A DNA stretch of 64,000 nt from Schizochytrium sp. TIO01 (lineage: Eukaryota; Sar; Bigyra; Thraustochytrida; Thraustochytriidae), in assembly GCA_004764695.1 (NCBI GenBank), contig SMSO01000032.1:2754501-2818500 (forward strand). The letters are read 5' to 3'. The notes under the pieces were generated by a model. That model did no database searches and had not been told where the DNA came from. It saw nothing but the letters and a program-made list of their open reading frames with translations. Shown piece by piece: positions 56,401 through 64,000 of this stretch. Position 1 is the stretch's first letter, and the number at the start of each line of letters is the position of its first letter. Made by a program: the position numbers and the translations under genes.

Positions 56401-59400
56401 GAAGCACCCCTATACCGTGTTCTCTTTCGTATGCTCAAATGCCCAGCCAAAACTGTAAGTAGGACTGCGTGGTCTATTCTCCTCCGTCTACCTACATCGG
56501 ATTCAGTTTTGGCAGCTCTACAAAATATCGAGGCCGCAAAACTACCCTCATTCTTATCCATCAATGAAGCTGGTGTACGTTTTGTGCAGTATGCCCTGCA
56601 TGTAATAGTATCTTTTATGGAAGCTGATGAATCCCGCGAAATCATTGGCGCTGCGGGTGGAACACGAACTGGAAGGGGTAGTGTTGAGCAACATTTTGAG
56701 CGAGCTCGGCGCGCTTCTTTCGAGCCAAAACGCTCTGACCAACTTAACGACAACTCCAAAAACCAACCACTTGCATCGTCTTCGTCGCCTTCTGAGGCAC
56801 CCCCGTCGGGAGAGCAGTGGACCAATGTATTCTTGCAACACAGAGGTCTCATTTTTCTTCAAGACCTTGTACAGAATGCCCTCGAGCAAGTTGCCGCAGA
56901 AGGCGGTTCATCCCTTGATGCAACACCCATGGGCCAGGTCCTCGAGCTTTCGCTGAAGGCTATCAAACTCTCACTTATATGCACAAAATTTGGATCCGTA
57001 GCAGTCCTCTCGAGCATGGAATTTGGTGAGCAAATGGCACTTGTCGAGCGCTCACGTTGTGTAATCAATGCGATCCTTGGTGCACAAATCCAGTCCATGC
57101 TCTCAGCAGAATACGCTCTTTTCATCTGGGACTTTTATTTTTCTTGGCTCAGCAAGCAACCTTCTCATATTTCCAGCCCTCGCATTGCAGAAGCTCAATG
57201 CGTAGAGTTACAGGCTGCTCACAAGTGGAAGGACATCTCCTTGAACGAAGTCTCTTTCACGAGGCAAGTGTGGCATGGTGAGCTTGTGCAGTCCCTGCAC
57301 CGCATGGGCACAAGGTTCCCAGTTATGAGAGATAGGTATATTGAAATACTTTGCAGAATCCAAGTACAGGATGGATTACGTGGTTGGCTGCAAGAGCTAG
57401 CAGCGAAGCTCCTTACTATCAAGCCACCAAATAAGTACATGCCTAGCAGTAGTGAGTTTGATATGCGGTTTGTCAATAGTCTTGTGAAGAGTATTTGTGC
57501 AGGAATGCTCAATCTGTGTACACTTTTGGCAGAAATTGTTAGAGAGGACTACAAGTCCATCGACGCATTATCTCGCGCAGAGTTCACGGTTCAAGAGTTG
57601 GTGATTCAGCTCGCTCATCGACTCACGTCGGCAAAGGGGGGTGAACACCGTGGGCCGATTCTCGAATTACTTGCTGCGCTTAGTGAGTGCGATGAATCCG
57701 TTGCAAGCCTCGTTGGTGAAACGCTGCTCCTGCCCCTGCTGCGATCGAAGGATCCAACAATGACGAAAAAGACAAATCGTCGTCAATCACTCGAGCGTCG
57801 CAACTATAGGGTTGGTCTCGTGAATTTGCATAATACTTGCTATATGAACTGCTTTTTACAGCAGCTTGCACTGATGGCACCTGTTCGGGATCTTGTATTT
57901 GCAGCATCTGGAGACGCAGATGAGTCAACGTGGTTAGGCTCTCTTCAGCTTGTCTTGGCCTACTTGCTGAGATCTGAACGTAAAGCATTCTCCCCTGTTC
58001 AACTTGTGAACGCTTTAAATATCAATCCACGCGAGCAGCAGGATTGCGAGGAGTTCATGAACCGTCTTTTCGAGCTTTTGGAGGACGCGACGAACAATAC
58101 GGAACGTTGGGATAGCGCGTTCGGTGGGAAAATGCAAGTCAAACGGACGTGCCAAGCTTGTAAGTCAAACAACACTGTGGTCGAGTCTGTAGGCACTCAC
58201 ATTGCAGTTGACGTGGAGGGGAGCAACTCTGTAGGTGAGTCTATGACGCGTTCTGTTTTCTATGAAGAGACTCTCGAAGGGTTTCGGTGTGAGAATTGCG
58301 GAGAAGTTGGCCATGTTTCCCAGCAAAAGGCCTGGGACACGGTTCCGCAGACTCTTATTTTGCACCTCAAAAGATTTCGCTTTGATTTAGGACTGGGCGT
58401 GAAAGAAAAGCTGAACAATACTTTTTACTTCGATGAGGAGCTTTATGGCCGCGAACTTGTAGGAATTATCTGTCATCAAGGCGCTGCAGAAGGTGGTCAC
58501 TATTATTCTTATATTCGATCACGACCCGACGAAGAAGCTGATGCGGCCTGGTATGAATTGAATGATGTCAATGTGCGAACATTAGATGGTTTTCCTTCTG
58601 AAGCGTTTCAATCTGCATATATACTGTGCTACATGGATAAGTCTTATTTGACTGCTCCCCCGCCGATGATTCCTAGAGCTATTCAGTCAAAGATTGATCG
58701 TGATAACCTTTCGTTGGAAAGTAGCTGCACAGTAAAACACCCCCAGTTCTGGCAACTTTGTGATGTTGTCATGGATCAACTCTGGAAAATTTCATCCTCT
58801 ACTGTTTTGAATACATCTCCTGAGCCAGTAGAAGCGGGGTTTTCCACTTTGACAATATCCAGTCCTAGGATGCAAGAAATCCGTGCACCCTCGGAAAGCT
58901 TTGAGTCAGTGTCTGTTGCAAGTCGTTCTCCGGATCGGATCAAGGACTACTTTTCTGATCGTTCAAGCCCTCAATCAATCACAACTCCGGAGCAGAGGGC
59001 TCGGCGGAGGAGCAGCGCATCATCCGATAGCCCTCTTGTTCCCTCATGGTGGCCTCAGTCAGCTCGGGCCACGACATTGACACCAAAGCAACCGCATCGC
59101 AAGATCTTGCTGAGTTCGCCTGCATCCTCGGCCTCAGCATCGCCAGCTACACCTGAGAGGCGGACTCTTCCACTTGCTCGGAACTCAATGACAGAGACCC
59201 TCGCACTCTCACTTCTCCGAATGTTATCTATCGAGAGTATCTTTAAGGTTGACCGAAGCGTTATGGTGGACTTGCACGATGCAATCCTTGGTCTTTGTGC
59301 CAAGCGTCAAGACTTTATGGTGCAAGTTGCACAGACTCTCATGACACTCTGTGCGTCGTACCCTCTTGTTGCAATGTCTTTCTCCTTTACAGAGCGATTT

Positions 59401-60579
59401 TTGCAACAGGCATTTGACCATGATGTAGTTTATCTCGTTCATAGTATTCTCCTTCGATCTGAGAGCTTCCTAGAAGCTTTAGTAGCATCATATGAGAAAG
59501 GAGATATGGGTTCAAGAAAGAGCGTATGTAGATGTTTTATGCTCTTGATTCGGGCCACTGCCGTAGACGTTAGTGCTCCTATGTATTCATCTGCGTGCGA
59601 GGCGTTTGATTGGGTGCTTTCCAGCGATCCCGGGTTTGCTCGCGTTTTCTTACGCACATGCGAAGGTCTTGTTACAAGCGTAGAGGAGTTCGCTTGTCTT
59701 TCACGTGACTTCAGCTCGTTGTCTTCAACATGTGCAGATGTTACCACGGCTGCTCTTCTTGAAGGGTTAGATCGCGATGAAGACGATTTGATCAAAACTG
59801 CGTTACGTGTTAGCTTGGCTCTGAATGACCAGTATTGCAAGTCTCGAATGACAGCTTTACTTGCTGCACGGAACGCTCCGAACTGGAGTCAACATCTGCA
59901 GAAAATTCTAGCATTGCTAGAGTCTCAAGTTGGTCAGGATATGCGCTTGCACTGTTTGGGCAGTCCTGCGGGTCTCCTTTTCTGCTGTACGAACACTGGT
60001 CCAGAGATTATGAAAGTTCAGCTTTGGTTTCCACTGTCGTCATCACATCAAATATATCGCTTGGCGGATCCTGACACAGCTCTAGCAATCGAAATCCCAC
60101 CAAGTGAGACACGGCTTGTATATTATGCTGAACGCCTCCTTACCTCCTCGGCACCTATATCCGGAGAGGCTGTTTCTCCTAGTCGGTCTGGTTTAGTGCG
60201 ATGTGAATTCGAGTGGGACTCCCAACCTGTGCAAAGACCTGTTGCTCAACCTAAGCAGCTTCTACTGTCACAGCTACACCAAGCACGTAAAAGTGCTACA
60301 ACATCGCCCTCAGCGAGGGGATTTGACGACCAAGAGAATTGCTTGCGCGTCAATGTCGATGATGAAGATGAGGACGTCGACGATGGTCATTGCGTGAACA
60401 AGATGTCCCCAGGGCCATCATTTGATGATGACGCCCAATTAATTGCACAAATGCAGACATTAGCGTCCATGGGGTTTGGGGATCAGACAGCTGTCCGAGC
60501 TGCCCTCAAGGCCGCGCGAGGAAATGAGCAGGTTGCTATTGAATTTCTTCTTGCGTCTTCATCTCCGACGACATTTTAG
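53368..60579 (+). CDS. Giant ubiquitin-specific protease with C-terminal UBA domain
   Basis: The main frame opens at a TTG (53359); the first ATG is 53368, giving about 2,403 residues, but the true N-terminus probably lies upstream. Residues 1-1480 are a long helical-repeat region like that of USP9X/USP34-type enzymes, preceded by an acidic Asp/Glu stretch and with a ubiquitin-like-looking segment near 730-800. The USP domain begins at YRVGLVNLHNTCYMNCFLQQ, with the catalytic Cys at codon 57838-57840 (about residue 1491). It includes paired zinc cysteines (CQACK and CENCG), and the His box GGHYYSYIRSRPD has the catalytic His at 58498-58500 (about 1711). A UBA domain closes the protein (about 2360-2400: QTLASMGFGDQTAVRAALKA). 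USPs remove ubiquitin from proteins in nucleus and cytosol. A USP34/USP9X-like identity is the best fit, not a firm orthology. Confidence 0.92.
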   Translation: MYIRRKVEMDLVRCGDDDNNDRKKANAMEDDEDDYGYDNEDDEDYKKVEKDTPQKPRRDSVNVERITGTEESLNGKKTSVSLGQVMSPGPRSPAKQEVETMSMGGTPKQQRQSLSFLASPPMTPGSRHRLSFAPAEGDIQPIWVATQIFKAIRCLLSTRPCAERDLELERIMKRYIRAMPLPMIREFTIGQLEQFCRNLSSLDNRAGLRQCAALVFIKSPVLQRRLDSVDLILDMDVSPQWLTSYRILDSLLEKTPVHPELCRRAEPIVRHLAKENLISDSTLKLIWSVNLHLLCVAAQEVPDMTKLDNIIKMVTDNSSRTLEIVKLVRTIAVRTDLNLSLAESCILRLWDLRDAEGVATALLSSMQNEDGLLDVAIDLCMKTLDQDASFFAHQVLDLLWRHIPALGDILDSDWALEDRWFDAVSVCLNALDQMSSEPELQNALDLGTQLLLHESSTENPQEIQAALMLRIWDVFMPHLGEDSNVRASVTETYFTWLSNLCETKILYPEAAHVLFVERAIPFVQAAQDEMVKFVFGPACFSFIRSIFVLDNHERLVNMKDNNTSASAAPGMSLTSADYDGLEDPLAYVVPTCDPGELEGVHLLWQMAVHTWSDPVAESAVSALQALYDPSLDPENKNALRVRRDYVAKCTTLLENLPEDATDAMQRCLGFVEALLNEADQHGTRGFRSHGARQRGQIHNLVLIADHEGDFNGYNIMEEPVYEVTLYSNATVWDIRCAVASRLQNPIPAAKIALTWPSGGDVVQLGPEENSTTLADLGFHKAENLKFQFQDDEAMLQRTPRVRLLDENSNELTPLARSAFEGIFEDWASDQIRNLLNLEDFTQLFTFCTGATNHNAIERRCASAMREYASVYLPLVSDEDESPASLAAAKTANDIKQLGSQSSILESLPPGTVVMTGTSGEDEFYEPFLTVEDFLRFYKDASQSRPLSVWKDLLKLGYDTKLQRSEAERPGGRLTSEFRLSWFDQMDEEDDDDNSVAPESRPEVGWRPILAHEAPLYRVLFRMLKCPAKTVSRTAWSILLRLPTSDSVLAALQNIEAAKLPSFLSINEAGVRFVQYALHVIVSFMEADESREIIGAAGGTRTGRGSVEQHFERARRASFEPKRSDQLNDNSKNQPLASSSSPSEAPPSGEQWTNVFLQHRGLIFLQDLVQNALEQVAAEGGSSLDATPMGQVLELSLKAIKLSLICTKFGSVAVLSSMEFGEQMALVERSRCVINAILGAQIQSMLSAEYALFIWDFYFSWLSKQPSHISSPRIAEAQCVELQAAHKWKDISLNEVSFTRQVWHGELVQSLHRMGTRFPVMRDRYIEILCRIQVQDGLRGWLQELAAKLLTIKPPNKYMPSSSEFDMRFVNSLVKSICAGMLNLCTLLAEIVREDYKSIDALSRAEFTVQELVIQLAHRLTSAKGGEHRGPILELLAALSECDESVASLVGETLLLPLLRSKDPTMTKKTNRRQSLERRNYRVGLVNLHNTCYMNCFLQQLALMAPVRDLVFAASGDADESTWLGSLQLVLAYLLRSERKAFSPVQLVNALNINPREQQDCEEFMNRLFELLEDATNNTERWDSAFGGKMQVKRTCQACKSNNTVVESVGTHIAVDVEGSNSVGESMTRSVFYEETLEGFRCENCGEVGHVSQQKAWDTVPQTLILHLKRFRFDLGLGVKEKLNNTFYFDEELYGRELVGIICHQGAAEGGHYYSYIRSRPDEEADAAWYELNDVNVRTLDGFPSEAFQSAYILCYMDKSYLTAPPPMIPRAIQSKIDRDNLSLESSCTVKHPQFWQLCDVVMDQLWKISSSTVLNTSPEPVEAGFSTLTISSPRMQEIRAPSESFESVSVASRSPDRIKDYFSDRSSPQSITTPEQRARRRSSASSDSPLVPSWWPQSARATTLTPKQPHRKILLSSPASSASASPATPERRTLPLARNSMTETLALSLLRMLSIESIFKVDRSVMVDLHDAILGLCAKRQDFMVQVAQTLMTLCASYPLVAMSFSFTERFLQQAFDHDVVYLVHSILLRSESFLEALVASYEKGDMGSRKSVCRCFMLLIRATAVDVSAPMYSSACEAFDWVLSSDPGFARVFLRTCEGLVTSVEEFACLSRDFSSLSSTCADVTTAALLEGLDRDEDDLIKTALRVSLALNDQYCKSRMTALLAARNAPNWSQHLQKILALLESQVGQDMRLHCLGSPAGLLFCCTNTGPEIMKVQLWFPLSSSHQIYRLADPDTALAIEIPPSETRLVYYAERLLTSSAPISGEAVSPSRSGLVRCEFEWDSQPVQRPVAQPKQLLLSQLHQARKSATTSPSARGFDDQENCLRVNVDDEDEDVDDGHCVNKMSPGPSFDDDAQLIAQMQTLASMGFGDQTAVRAALKAARGNEQVAIEFLLASSSPTTF

Positions 60580-61129
60580 TATTTCTTTTAATTTTGAGAT
60601 TACGTTAGTAAACAATAACTGGATTATTATGGGTCAAGCCTTCTTCAAATTCAATTCCCTTTCTTCCCTTTTTATTAGCCACCTCTGTCGCATAAATAAA
60701 TAAAAAAAGACACCAACAAAGGTAACTATGAGATTCTGGTGCAACCATGGCCTTTTTAAAAAGAATGTAGACCAGTTCTAATACCATTGAGCAGAACTGT
60801 GAAATTACTCGTTCTTCATGTGGATTGAGGCTTGTTATTAGTACCTGCTCAGCAAATACCGTCTGAAAACCCCTGTAGGAATACATATCATCTAGGACCT
60901 ACTTGTTTATTCTTCAATTTTGAAAGGTATGAAATGCACTTGGTATATTGTTTATTAGAATAAATCGCATCTTGATCTCTTTCTCATCCTTGTTACTATA
61001 TGGATAAAAAGAAAAAAAAGTATATTTTAGAAATTTGCAAATTGGAGCTTCCTTTATTTTCTTCGGGTCAATTTGCGAAGCAGAAATCAAAACATTGTAT
61101 TTCTGCGGCTCCACTATTCCCATAATTGT
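60580..61129. other. Convergent intergenic region USP / FKBP
   Basis: About 550 bases, AT-rich, with the two 3' UTRs. No gene seen. Confidence 0.4.
60695..60704 (+). terminator. Double AATAAA poly(A) signal of the ubiquitin protease gene
   Basis: Two overlapping AATAAA hexamers (AATAAATAAA) lie 116 bases after the stop and are followed by an A run. Function is inferred from consensus. Confidence 0.5.
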
Positions 61130-61737
61130 TCAAAGAAGAGTTTCAACAAATGCAAGTAACTCAATCTCAAAAATTAACTCGCTATCCGGTGGAATACTGT
61201 ATATCATGTGCGGAGGAAAACGTCCAATAGAAAAACATTGTCAGCATACTTTGAATGATCTGTAGACGCAGAGATCCCCAAAACTTACATTGGTGGGTAT
61301 CCAGTGATTCCATATGCTTTTTCACTTGGGATAGTGACCCTGGCAATTTGGCCCCTGCTCATTCTGGGAATCATTTCCTCCCAGCCCTGAATAACCTGCA
61401 TCTCGCCGAGCTTGAACTCGAATGGCCTTCCGCGCTGACGGCTCGAATCGAAAAGTTTGTTGTTTCTTGCCAAGAAACCCTCGTAGTGCACGCGAACAGT
61501 ACATCCCTTCGTTGGATAATGAGTACTATCGCCAGGCCTGATAGTTTCTATGGTGCAGTTTAACTCTTCACCATCACTCTCTTCCTCTCCGATGGAATGA
61601 GAAGGCTCCAGCTGTTTGCCCGAGACCTCTTGGTTCTTTTCTACCTCCTTGTTATTCGAGGGTCCTTCGGATGACCCTGCTTCTGCTGTTTTGCCTGCAG
61701 GGACTTCATCCACGCGAGCACCTCGCCTTGCGTTCAT
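61130..61737 (-). CDS. FKBP-type peptidyl-prolyl isomerase, one intron
   Basis: Exons (minus) are 61289-61737 and 61130-61196. The 92-nt intron has donor CCACCAAT|GTAAGT and acceptor GATATACAG|TATTCC. The product is 171 residues. The frame is open further upstream but only from a GTG; the ATG is at 61737. Residues 1-65 are Glu/Ser-rich and probably disordered. The FKBP domain covers about 66-171: VRVHYEGFLARNNKLFDSS, RPFEFKLGEMQVIQGWEEMI, RMSRGQIARVTIPSEKAYG and, across the splice, GYPPIIPPDSELIFEIELLA. The residues lining the FKBP12 pocket are retained (Tyr, Phe-Asp in LFDSS, the VIQGW tryptophan, the Ile-Ile after PP). The enzyme catalyses cis-trans isomerisation of proline bonds. No signal peptide, so cytosolic or nuclear. 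Confidence 0.92.
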
Positions 61738-62375
61738 GCTGCGAGCGTCGTACACCGAACCAACTAAGTTTCTGTCGTTCTGTTTATATTTCTTCTTTGT
61801 TTGCTAGAGAGTCTCGCAAATCCAAATGCCAAAAGCTTTGCTGCACAGACCTAGTAGTTTTTGTCAAGCTCGACGTTTTCACTTTTGGCACAGCAAATCT
61901 GGGCCTAGATGTTTACTTGTCAACGGCTATGGTCATAGATTTCCCTCCCTTTTAATCTTGTGTGTTTTTATTTTAAATTAAAAAATTTAATAGGCCTATA
62001 ATAAAATAAACAATCAAATGTTATTTTAAATGTTGGATGCAAAATAGTAAGTAAGCGGGGAAAGATAAGGTTGAGTACATTGATACCTTTGCAATGCTAA
62101 AGAGATAAGCTGAGCTAGCGCGAGAAAGTAAATTGTTTCGTTGTTATACGTATTAATTAGTTGTACGTTTGTGTATGGGTGGCGTGAGGCGAGTTTAATG
62201 TTTAATTGACTGTACAGTAAGCGCTTGTGTGAAGCGTGGCATAGGGCTCACCATCATGGCAACCTGAGAGCGAAGAGATTTTGAAGTCACATAATCAGCA
62301 TCGTCAGCAAATGCAGAAGGTGTGAATTCCCTAAACACACAGCCAGGCATAGCAAATGAACAATCAAAGGTTCAA
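61738..62375. other. Intergenic between FKBP and RRP4
   Basis: About 640 bases, AT-rich at 61960-62040. It holds the FKBP promoter and the RRP4 3' UTR. Nothing else seen. Confidence 0.4.
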
Positions 62376-63644
62376 TTAGGACTGGTAGTCCTCCAGGAGT
62401 GTTTTCGCGACGTCCGGAGCAAGCATGGATTTGGGTGCGATCTCCAGGCGGAGTGACATATCATAAACCGCCATAACTGCCTGCGGGTAAATAAGAAGAT
62501 CATTGTTCGCCAGCAATGTGATTGCATTACGCACTCTCGCCATGACTACACGGCTCGCAGCGTCCACAGTCGTCTGCGCATGTTTGCGTTTGTCCTCCTC
62601 CATGAGCTCAGTCATGCGTGACCTGTCCAACATAGCAGCCCTCTCTTTCTCCGCATCCTCTTTGTCAGCCTCATCGTCTGAATCTTTAGCGTCTGTAAGC
62701 CCCGCCTTCTCAGCAGCTCTGAGAGTGGCCTTTGAAGACGCCTTCGAAGATGCCTTGGCTGCAGCTGGGGTCGTGAGCCAGATCTTACCGTTGAGACCGA
62801 AAATAGCCTCAATACCGCATGGGAGCGTAACAAAGTGCTGGCTGAGTCGCTTCATGAGACTCGAGGGCACGGTCACGATTTGGCCATTCTGAAGCTTTCC
62901 GTAACGCATACTTCTAGTGTGGATGGACATTCCACCGTGTTGGTAAAACGAGGAGACCTCAGCGCTAACAAGATCGTTTTCCACAAAGAGTTGACGCATC
63001 TGAAGCTGATCCTCGAGTGTTCGGCGACGAAGCGCTCCACCAGGAAGGTTGATGGAGCCGAGTTGGAGCGTGGCGAGCTGTCTGGCACCGAGATCAACTT
63101 TCCACTGCTTGTTGCCAACCTCCACAATTCGACCCACAACTACGTCACCAACGTTGCCACTGTAGCGGCTGCGAGGAGCTTCGACGGAAATGAGACGGTT
63201 CACGCGAGACACCACACCAGCCACGGAGGCCACAAGACGAGCGGAGGCACGAGACCCGTCTTCATCTTGCTCAAGAACGGGGCCATCATCATCTTCATCA
63301 TCCCCATCATCATCGCCAAGAGCCTCTAGATAGGTACCATGGCCACGGAGGAAGCCGGAGCCACGAGTTATTTCCTCACCTGGAACAACAAGAAGACGAG
63401 AGTCTTCGAGAGCACCGCCGTCAAGGTTAAGGAGATCACCATCATCGCCGTCGTCATTCGAAACCGAGACCATGCCGCCGTGGATTGAGGCAGACATGGT
63501 TTCACGGGGAAATGAGATACCTAAATAGACACAACGATAGTGACAACGTCGCAGCCAGCAGAACTGGGAGAAGGGCGAAGGAATAGGCTCAAGGCGCGAC
63601 GCACCTGGAGCAGGATTGGCCGCCGTGCTCTGTGCGCCTGCCAT
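62376..63644 (-). CDS. EXOSC2: Exosome complex cap subunit RRP4 (EXOSC2), probable in-frame intron
   Basis: From ATG 63644 the frame is open to the stop at 62376 (422 residues). An 84-nt segment, 63521-63604, has a consensus donor (CCAG|GTGCGT), a pyrimidine-rich 3' end (TGTCTATTTAG|GTATC) and Cys/Trp/Arg-rich coding unlike the rest. Removing it keeps the frame and gives 394 residues, reading NPAPGISFPRETMSAS. I think it is an intron. The N-terminus (to about residue 100) is acidic and Gly-rich, longer than in human RRP4 (293). An NTD strand motif (GSGFLRGHGTYL) precedes the S1 domain (about 130-215: VGDVVVGRIVEVGNKQWKVD). The KH domain carries the hallmark IEAIFGLNGKIWL. RRP4 binds the RNA exosome ring and guides RNA to the 3'-5' nuclease in nucleus and cytosol. 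Confidence 0.93.
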   Translation of the reverse strand: MAGAQSTAANPAPGASRLEPIPSPFSQFCWLRRCHYRCVYLGISFPRETMSASIHGGMVSVSNDDGDDGDLLNLDGGALEDSRLLVVPGEEITRGSGFLRGHGTYLEALGDDDGDDEDDDGPVLEQDEDGSRASARLVASVAGVVSRVNRLISVEAPRSRYSGNVGDVVVGRIVEVGNKQWKVDLGARQLATLQLGSINLPGGALRRRTLEDQLQMRQLFVENDLVSAEVSSFYQHGGMSIHTRSMRYGKLQNGQIVTVPSSLMKRLSQHFVTLPCGIEAIFGLNGKIWLTTPAAAKASSKASSKATLRAAEKAGLTDAKDSDDEADKEDAEKERAAMLDRSRMTELMEEDKRKHAQTTVDAASRVVMARVRNAITLLANNDLLIYPQAVMAVYDMSLRLEIAPKSMLAPDVAKTLLEDYQS

Positions 63645-64000
63645 AGATGAGGAAGTGGGCTAAGAAAGGAAATGGTCTATTGAAGAGATTTGGGGTTCTG
63701 CAAAACTATGAGTATTTATACGCTGTTTGTAATACTTTCTAGTTTTAGAATAGGCGTGCCGGTGGAATTTGGGCACAGGCCGAGAGGCTGAAGAAGGTCT
63801 CGCAAGGACTGGCTTAAAACGTAAAAAGTCCTTAGAACCTTGAATGAAGAAGAGCTTTGGATCTGCGTAGGCGATTTATTTTCCAGGAGGAAAGGAGGAA
63901 GCCAGGAAAGGAGAGTACATGGTTGGAGAAAGTGAGCTTGGAAAAAGAAGTTAGGATGAGATAAGAGCAAGGATATTATGAAAGAAAAAGGATATCCTAG
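63645..64000. other. RRP4 upstream region at the window edge
   Basis: No supported gene. Promoter and 5' UTR of RRP4 are expected here. Confidence 0.35.

Noticed and set aside
62503-63329. Plus-strand frames opposite RRP4
   Set aside because: Shadows of the RRP4 coding sequence; no independent motif.

Overview
The window is nuclear DNA of a unicellular eukaryote. Protein-coding genes are housekeeping genes with few introns, the introns follow GT-AG rules, and there are no operons, Shine-Dalgarno sites or CRISPR arrays. A thraustochytrid (Labyrinthulomycetes, stramenopiles) or a close relative is my best guess. It rests on the overall flavour of the proteins (beta-tubulin, eL33 with an N-terminal extension, acidic and low-complexity insertions) and is inference, not proof.

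Left gene-rich part (about 0.4-29 kb). Going right there are: a possible last exon of an unknown gene; RPN1, the proteasome base scaffold; CDC45, the replicative helicase factor; a membrane-anchored JmjC-like cupin protein (minus); a NUP42-like FG nucleoporin with two CCCH fingers; the RNA polymerase I/III subunit RPAC2/AC19 (one intron); a SANT/Myb protein (minus) whose first exon is separated by a 435-nt intron; an NAD-dependent 3-beta-HSD/epimerase-type dehydrogenase; the U4/U6 splicing factor PRP4 (minus); an unknown charged protein (minus); ribosomal protein eL33/RPL35A (one intron); a transmembrane prolyl 4-hydroxylase with a ShKT domain (one intron); and beta-tubulin (minus). Neighbours are divergent or convergent and share no pathway.

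Middle gene-poor part (about 29-53 kb). The only clear gene is an SLC45/sucrose-transporter-like MFS protein (minus, 41.0-42.5 kb). The rest is a mosaic of short GC-rich pieces, AT-rich spacers and very many simple repeats, mostly tetranucleotides: ATTC, TTTC, GATA, GATC, CATA, CCTG, CACT, CTAA. A long uninterrupted GATA array and two adjoining hexanucleotide arrays stand out. Several coding-like but broken stretches occur, including one minus-strand relic that resembles an HNH-type endonuclease core (48.7-48.9 kb). They look like decayed mobile or captured genes.

Right gene-rich part (about 53-64 kb). It holds a very large ubiquitin-specific protease with a C-terminal UBA domain (its 5' coding part changes reading frame), an FKBP-type prolyl isomerase (minus, one intron) and the exosome cap subunit RRP4 (minus, probable 84-nt in-frame intron).

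Several apparent open frames begin at non-ATG codons. Starts given here were moved to the first credible ATG or to an upstream exon where the splice sites and protein conservation support it.
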